Assembly (NCBI GenBank): GCA_050290245.1
Contig: JBNKHH010000072.1
Location: forward strand, 1-64,000
Direction of reading: 5' to 3'
Length of the DNA: 64,000 nt
From: JBNKHH01 sp050290245
Lineage (GTDB): Bacteria > Pseudomonadota > Alphaproteobacteria > Rhodobacterales > Rhodobacteraceae
The position numbers were made by a program, and so were the translations under genes. Under the pieces are notes generated by a model, which saw only the letters and a list, made by a program, of their open reading frames with translations, had not been told where the DNA came from and ran no database searches. Below are positions 60,418 through 64,000 of this stretch, piece after piece. How positions within the stretch are numbered: the stretch's first letter is position 1; the number at the start of each line of letters is the position of its first letter.

Positions 60418-61811
60418 CGCCGGTGGCGGAAAACCTGGAACAGGCGGGCCTGACGCTCGTAAGGGTCCGGGCGCACATCCTCGCGTTTCATCGTCGCCAT
60501 GACCCGGCGCACCAGCAGGGCCGACGCGGCCGCAAATATCACGCCCCCGATACCTTGGCCTATCAGCACCCCTGGTGCGCCCAACCAAAGCGAAAAGATC
60601 CAAACCAGGGGGACGGTCCCCAGGGTGTGGCGGCCCCAGTTGGTCAGGGTCGAATAGAACGGGTGGCCAAGGTTGTTGAACGCTGCGTTCGACACGAAGA
60701 TGACTCCGTTGAAGAACCACAGCAGCGACAAGGGGCCGGCGAAGAGAAAGACAAGGCTGGTGTCCGGCCCGCCTTGGTCCAGGTTGAAAAGCCAGGCCAA
60801 TGGGCCCCGCAGCAGGAACAGGATGAGAGACACCAAAACCGTGACCGCAAGGGTAAAAACCAGTCCGTCGCGATAGGCTTGATGCACGCGCCCCGCGTTT
60901 CCCGCCCCCGCGTTCTGGCCGATGATGGGGCCGACGGCGCCCGACAGCGCAAAGACCACCGCAAAGGCCACGGGTGTCAGGCGGCCAACGATGGCCATGC
61001 CGGCAACAGCCTCTTCGCCGTATTCAGCCATGGCGCGGGTGACATAAGCCTGACCCACGGGGGTTGCCAATTGGGTCAGGACCGCAGGCATGGCAAGGGC
61101 AAAGACAGGGCGCAGGTCGGCAAAAAGATCAAAGGCCGTCACGCGGCCAAGTCCCCGGTGGTGGCGTTGGATCGCCGACAGCGCAAGCACAGCAATGGTG
61201 ATGCGTGCCGCGATCGAGGACAGCGCCGCTCCCGTCAAATCCAGCCCAAGACCGAAAATCAGCACCGGATCCAGCACCGCGTTCACCAGCCCGCCCAGCA
61301 CCAGCACGTTCATCGACCGGCGGGCGTCTCCGTGGGCGCGCAGGATCGCACCGCCCACCACGCCGATCAACAGGATCGGAAGGCTGGGCAAAACGATCTG
61401 CATGAAATGCACCGCCAGTTCGCGCGTCTCGCCACTGGCGCCCAAAAGGCTGACAAGAGGGCGAATATTGATCCAGACCAGCGCAGCAAAGACGATGCCG
61501 AACCCCAGCCCCAGGACCAGGCTCGACGTCGCGCGCCGCCGGGCCAGTTCCACCTCTCCGGACCCAAGTGCGCGGGCAACAAGGGCGCCAGCGGCAATCG
61601 CCATCCCGATCCCGAAAGACCCTGTAAAGAACAGGATTGCGCCCGCATATCCAACGGCGGCCGCCAGTTCGGCCTTGCCCAGCATCGAGATGAAGACCAT
61701 GTCCACGAAATCGACTGCGAAGACGGCCATCAGCCCGGCCGAGGATGCCAGAGCCATCACCGCGATGTGCCGCATCAGGTTGCCATCGAGAAACTTGGCC
61801 TGGTCGCTCAT
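60414..61811 (-). CDS. MATE-family efflux transporter
   Basis: 465 residues with twelve hydrophobic segments in two halves. N-lobe: MALASSAGLMAVFAVDFVDMVFISMLGKAELAAAVGYAGAILFF; central SGAVGPIIGQNAGAGNAGRVHQAYRDGLVF is the repeated MATE motif, and AAALVGYA-type alternation fits. Exports drugs, toxic metabolites or organic cations with Na+ or H+. Converges on the cyclotransferase-like gene by a shared CTAG. Confidence 0.93.
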   Translation of the reverse strand: MSDQAKFLDGNLMRHIAVMALASSAGLMAVFAVDFVDMVFISMLGKAELAAAVGYAGAILFFTGSFGIGMAIAAGALVARALGSGEVELARRRATSSLVLGLGFGIVFAALVWINIRPLVSLLGASGETRELAVHFMQIVLPSLPILLIGVVGGAILRAHGDARRSMNVLVLGGLVNAVLDPVLIFGLGLDLTGAALSSIAARITIAVLALSAIQRHHRGLGRVTAFDLFADLRPVFALAMPAVLTQLATPVGQAYVTRAMAEYGEEAVAGMAIVGRLTPVAFAVVFALSGAVGPIIGQNAGAGNAGRVHQAYRDGLVFTLAVTVLVSLILFLLRGPLAWLFNLDQGGPDTSLVFLFAGPLSLLWFFNGVIFVSNAAFNNLGHPFYSTLTNWGRHTLGTVPLVWIFSLWLGAPGVLIGQGIGGVIFAAASALLVRRVMATMKREDVRPDPYERQARLFQVFRHRR

Positions 61812-61920
61812 CCATTCTCCATTTGAGATCGCCCGTCAAAAAAATCACGGCACCGCAGCTCTCGCACATCTGCCCCTTTATCTTGCCGCAAGTACGCACT
61901 TCGCGGACCCGGACCGCAAC

Positions 61921-61949
61921 AAAAAAACGCGCCGACGAATGCCGGCGCG
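61921..61949 (-). terminator. Rho-independent terminator of MBL-fold gene
   Basis: On the minus strand CGCGCCG (61949-61943) and CGGCGCG (61934-61928) pair around an 8-base loop and are followed by seven T residues (61927-61921). It is 28 bp past the stop codon at 61978. Confidence 0.92.
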
Positions 61950-61977
61950 CACCTTGCGCAATGCAGTGCGGCGAAAC

Positions 61978-62904
61978 CTACAGCATCATCTGATAGGTTG
62001 CAGGCACATAGTGGAAGCTGCCCGGGCCTGCGTCCGTCACGTAACCCATGCCAGGAAACGGCATGTGATATCCGATCAGTGGAATTCGGTCTGCGGCGAG
62101 CATCCCCAGGATCTTTTTTCTGGTTGCCGCCGCGGCCGCCTTGTCCATGTCGAACCGCACCTCCCAGTCGGGGTAGGCCAGCGACCAGACATAGTGGTTG
62201 GCGGTATCGGCCATCAGCAGCACCTGTTCACCGCCTGAGTCCAGCATATAGCTCATGTGCCCCGGCGTGTGGCCGAAGGCGGCGACCGCAGTCATCCCGG
62301 AGACGACGCTGTCGCCATCGCCGACAAAGCTGAACCGTTCGGCAAAGGGCTTGACCTTGGCAGCAAAGGTTTCGTTATCGGTGCCCGCCCAATGATCGTA
62401 TTCGACCTGGCCGGCGAAATAGCGCGCATTCGGATAGGTCAGCGCGCCATCGGCATCGGTCATGCCGCCGATGTGGTCGCCGTGCATGTGGGTAATCACG
62501 ACAACGGTCACATCCTCGGGGGCGATTCCGGCCGCCGACAAAGCCGCCGTGGTGCCAGCCGCGGAAAGTCCGGTGTCGAACAGGACGATCTCACCGCCCG
62601 AGCGCACAACCGTGGGCGTAAAAAAGAACTGGGCAACGTCGTCAGGAATGAAATTTTCGGCACTGACCCTGGCAAACTCTTCGGCCGAGACATTCGTGCC
62701 AAAGATCGACTGAATGTTTTCCACGGCGCGGGTTCCGGCCAATAGCGTCGAAACCTGAAAATCACCCAGGCCAAATGTATTCTGAATAGCGTTCTTGGGT
62801 CCGGCCGCATGTGCGGCGGCCAGTGTCGGCGTCGCCGCCGCTGCAAACGGCACTGCTGCGCCCCCGGCCAGGGCGGCCCGCCGGGTCATGGTGAACTTGG
62901 TCAT
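61978..62904 (-). CDS. Tat-exported MBL-fold metallo-hydrolase
   Basis: 308 residues. N-terminus MTKFTMTRRAALAGGAAVPFAAAATPTLA has a twin-arginine signal (TRRAALAGG). Zinc ligands: HMHGDH (VVITHMHGDHIGGM), the H in FGHTPGHMSYML, D in MADTANH and a late H in GYHMPFPGMGY. Resembles lactonase/AHL-lactonase-like and quorum-quenching hydrolases, but the substrate cannot be told. Terminator follows the gene. Confidence 0.9.
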   Translation of the reverse strand: MTKFTMTRRAALAGGAAVPFAAAATPTLAAAHAAGPKNAIQNTFGLGDFQVSTLLAGTRAVENIQSIFGTNVSAEEFARVSAENFIPDDVAQFFFTPTVVRSGGEIVLFDTGLSAAGTTAALSAAGIAPEDVTVVVITHMHGDHIGGMTDADGALTYPNARYFAGQVEYDHWAGTDNETFAAKVKPFAERFSFVGDGDSVVSGMTAVAAFGHTPGHMSYMLDSGGEQVLLMADTANHYVWSLAYPDWEVRFDMDKAAAAATRKKILGMLAADRIPLIGYHMPFPGMGYVTDAGPGSFHYVPATYQMML

Positions 62905-63016
62905 CGGATTTCTCCCTGAAAATGGATATCCACGCAGAAAACCTAGTCCGGACTCCGGCTTTATCCATCAGATTTGCTGTGTATTTTTGCACGGATCTGT
63001 GCGTCTCAGGGTGCGC

Positions 63017-63421
63017 TCAGGTCCACCACTGGTCGATCGAGGCGATATCGTCATCGGACCAGCCAAAATGATGCGCCAGTTCGTGCACCATGACGTGGGA
63101 CACCAGATCGGCCAGTGCGACATCGCCGCGCGCCACCCATTCGTCCAGGATTGCACGGCGGAACAACCAGATCGCATCCGGTTGCCCCGGCTGGTCAGAG
63201 ACCGATTTCTCGGTTAGCGGAATGCCGTCGTAGAGCCCGGTCAGGGCGAAGGGATCGTCGATCTCCATCTCGCGCAGCATCTCATCGGGTGCAAAATCTT
63301 CGATCCGCAACGCAACTGCGCGGGCATGGCTTCGAAACGCCTCGGGCAGAGCCTCTACGGCGGCAAGCGCCATAGCCTCGATATCGGCGGCATCGGGGGC
63401 AGTGTTGTGGCTTTGGTCCAT
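63017..63421 (-). CDS. Zincin-like metallopeptidase family protein
   Basis: 134 residues. Small zincin-type protein with HELAHHFG (VMVHELAHHFGWSDDDIASID), preceded by FAPDEMLREMEIDDPFALTGLYDGIPLTEKSV and PDAIWLFRRAILDEW. Matches the bacterial Zincin_1 family, soluble and about 120-140 residues. Activity unproven in the family. Divergent from the DUF1801-like gene. Confidence 0.88.
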   Translation of the reverse strand: MDQSHNTAPDAADIEAMALAAVEALPEAFRSHARAVALRIEDFAPDEMLREMEIDDPFALTGLYDGIPLTEKSVSDQPGQPDAIWLFRRAILDEWVARGDVALADLVSHVMVHELAHHFGWSDDDIASIDQWWT

Positions 63422-63482
63422 GCCGACTAGCTAGCGGCAAAAACGGTTGGAAACCAGTCGCGGCGCGCCTAGGCTTGCCCAC

Positions 63483-63911
63483 ATGGCGGGGAGCAGGACC
63501 AAAACGACCAGCGGCCCGGTGGAGGACTTTCTTGCAGCCGTCGAGCCCGCACTCAAGGCGGGCGAGGCGCGCGCGCTTGATGCCCTGTTCCGCCGTGCCA
63601 CCGGTTTTGAACCGCGCATGTGGGGTCCGGCTATCGTCGGCTATGGCAGGTATCATTACACCTACGCCTCGGGGCGCGAGGGCGACTATCTAGCCACCGG
63701 GTTTTCGCCCCGAAAGGCTGCCCATTCGATCTATATCATGCCGGGCTATGGCGACTTCGGCGCGATCCTCGACCGGCTGGGAACGTTCAGGATCGGCAAG
63801 TCGTGCCTCTATGTCACGCGCCTGCCGAACATCGACCTCACCGTACTGGAAGAGCTGATCCAAGCCGGTCTCGCCGATCTTGCGACCCGCTGGGACGTAC
63901 ATCCGACCTGA
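63483..63911 (+). CDS. DUF1801-like protein
   Basis: 142 residues. The N-terminal VEDFLAAVEPALKAGEARALDALFRRATGFEPRMWGPAIVGYGRYHYTYASGREGDYLATGFSPRKAAHSIYIMPGY is typical of DUF1801 (YdhG-like) proteins, which have a cystatin-like fold; C-terminal KSCLYVTRLPNIDLTVLEELIQAGL. Function unknown. Chosen start ATG 63483. Confidence 0.88.
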   Translation: MAGSRTKTTSGPVEDFLAAVEPALKAGEARALDALFRRATGFEPRMWGPAIVGYGRYHYTYASGREGDYLATGFSPRKAAHSIYIMPGYGDFGAILDRLGTFRIGKSCLYVTRLPNIDLTVLEELIQAGLADLATRWDVHPT

Positions 63912-63967
63912 TGCGCATGGACAAACCGGCCGTGGTATGACACAGCCTCGCGCCACAGGAGAGACCC

Positions 63968-64000
63968 ATGATCACGACCCGTTTCGCGCCCTCGCCCACC
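63968..64000 (+). CDS. gltX: Glutamyl-tRNA synthetase, first residues (runs off right edge)
   Basis: Only 11 codons remain: MITTRFAPSPT. TRFAPSPT is the invariant start of class I Glu/Gln-tRNA synthetases, just before the HIGH motif (outside the window). AGGAG lies upstream at about 63957. GltX is more likely than GlnS because GlnS begins with a longer N-terminus and alphaproteobacteria usually use GltX. Confidence 0.82.
   Translation, partial: MITTRFAPSPT

Overview
The window is chromosomal DNA of a GC-rich alphaproteobacterium, most likely Rhodobacteraceae (Roseobacter group). Pointers are a class I lysyl-tRNA synthetase, a complex I accessory protein of the NDUFS4 type, a tandem glycine riboswitch before gcvT-gcvH-gcvP, small DUF1127, YdcH and DUF2892 proteins, and a full urease plus Urt urea-transport locus. 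I see no phage, insertion sequence, CRISPR array or replication origin. Both edges cut genes: a GNAT acetyltransferase on the left and gltX on the right.

Layout. 1-30.5 kb is mostly housekeeping and small accessory genes: a SulP transporter, a Rid protein, uvrB, two small Cys-containing proteins, a universal stress protein with a hairpin over its ribosome binding site, a lone beta-helix protein, lysK, dacB, nadD, a cobalt-type nitrile hydratase operon (nthA-nthB-accessory plus an unknown gene), ettA, a cold-shock protein, trxC, exporters, a GST and an orphan ParA.

30.7-40.1 kb is the most unusual block, a tightly packed ten-gene operon on the + strand with one further small ORF. It encodes an NMT1/THI5-type ABC importer, a cytosine-deaminase-like amidohydrolase, an FAD-dependent oxidoreductase, two flavodoxin-fold NAD(P)H:quinone reductases, a 2-oxoglutarate/Fe(II) oxygenase, a creatininase-family hydrolase and an HpaI-type aldolase. 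A Rid protein is divergent from it. I read it as import and stepwise breakdown of an unidentified nitrogen-containing ring compound. Downstream on the other strand lie an aldo/keto reductase and a Gfo/Idh/MocA dehydrogenase.

42.1-54.7 kb is a urea-nitrogen locus. ureD-ureA-(55-aa membrane peptide)-ureB-ureC-DUF1127-(exported protein)-ureE-ureF-ureG runs leftward, and urtABCDE runs rightward from a shared 375-bp control region. UrtABCDE imports urea; the urease subunits with UreDEFG hydrolyse it. Urea or ammonia released by the neighbouring catabolic operon could enter the same pool; that link is inference.

54.7-64 kb holds tRNA-Ala(CGC), a DUF4262 remnant, the glycine cleavage genes under the glycine riboswitch, a gamma-glutamylcyclotransferase-like protein, a MATE exporter, a Tat-exported metallo-beta-lactamase-fold hydrolase, a zincin-like protein, a DUF1801-like protein and the start of gltX.
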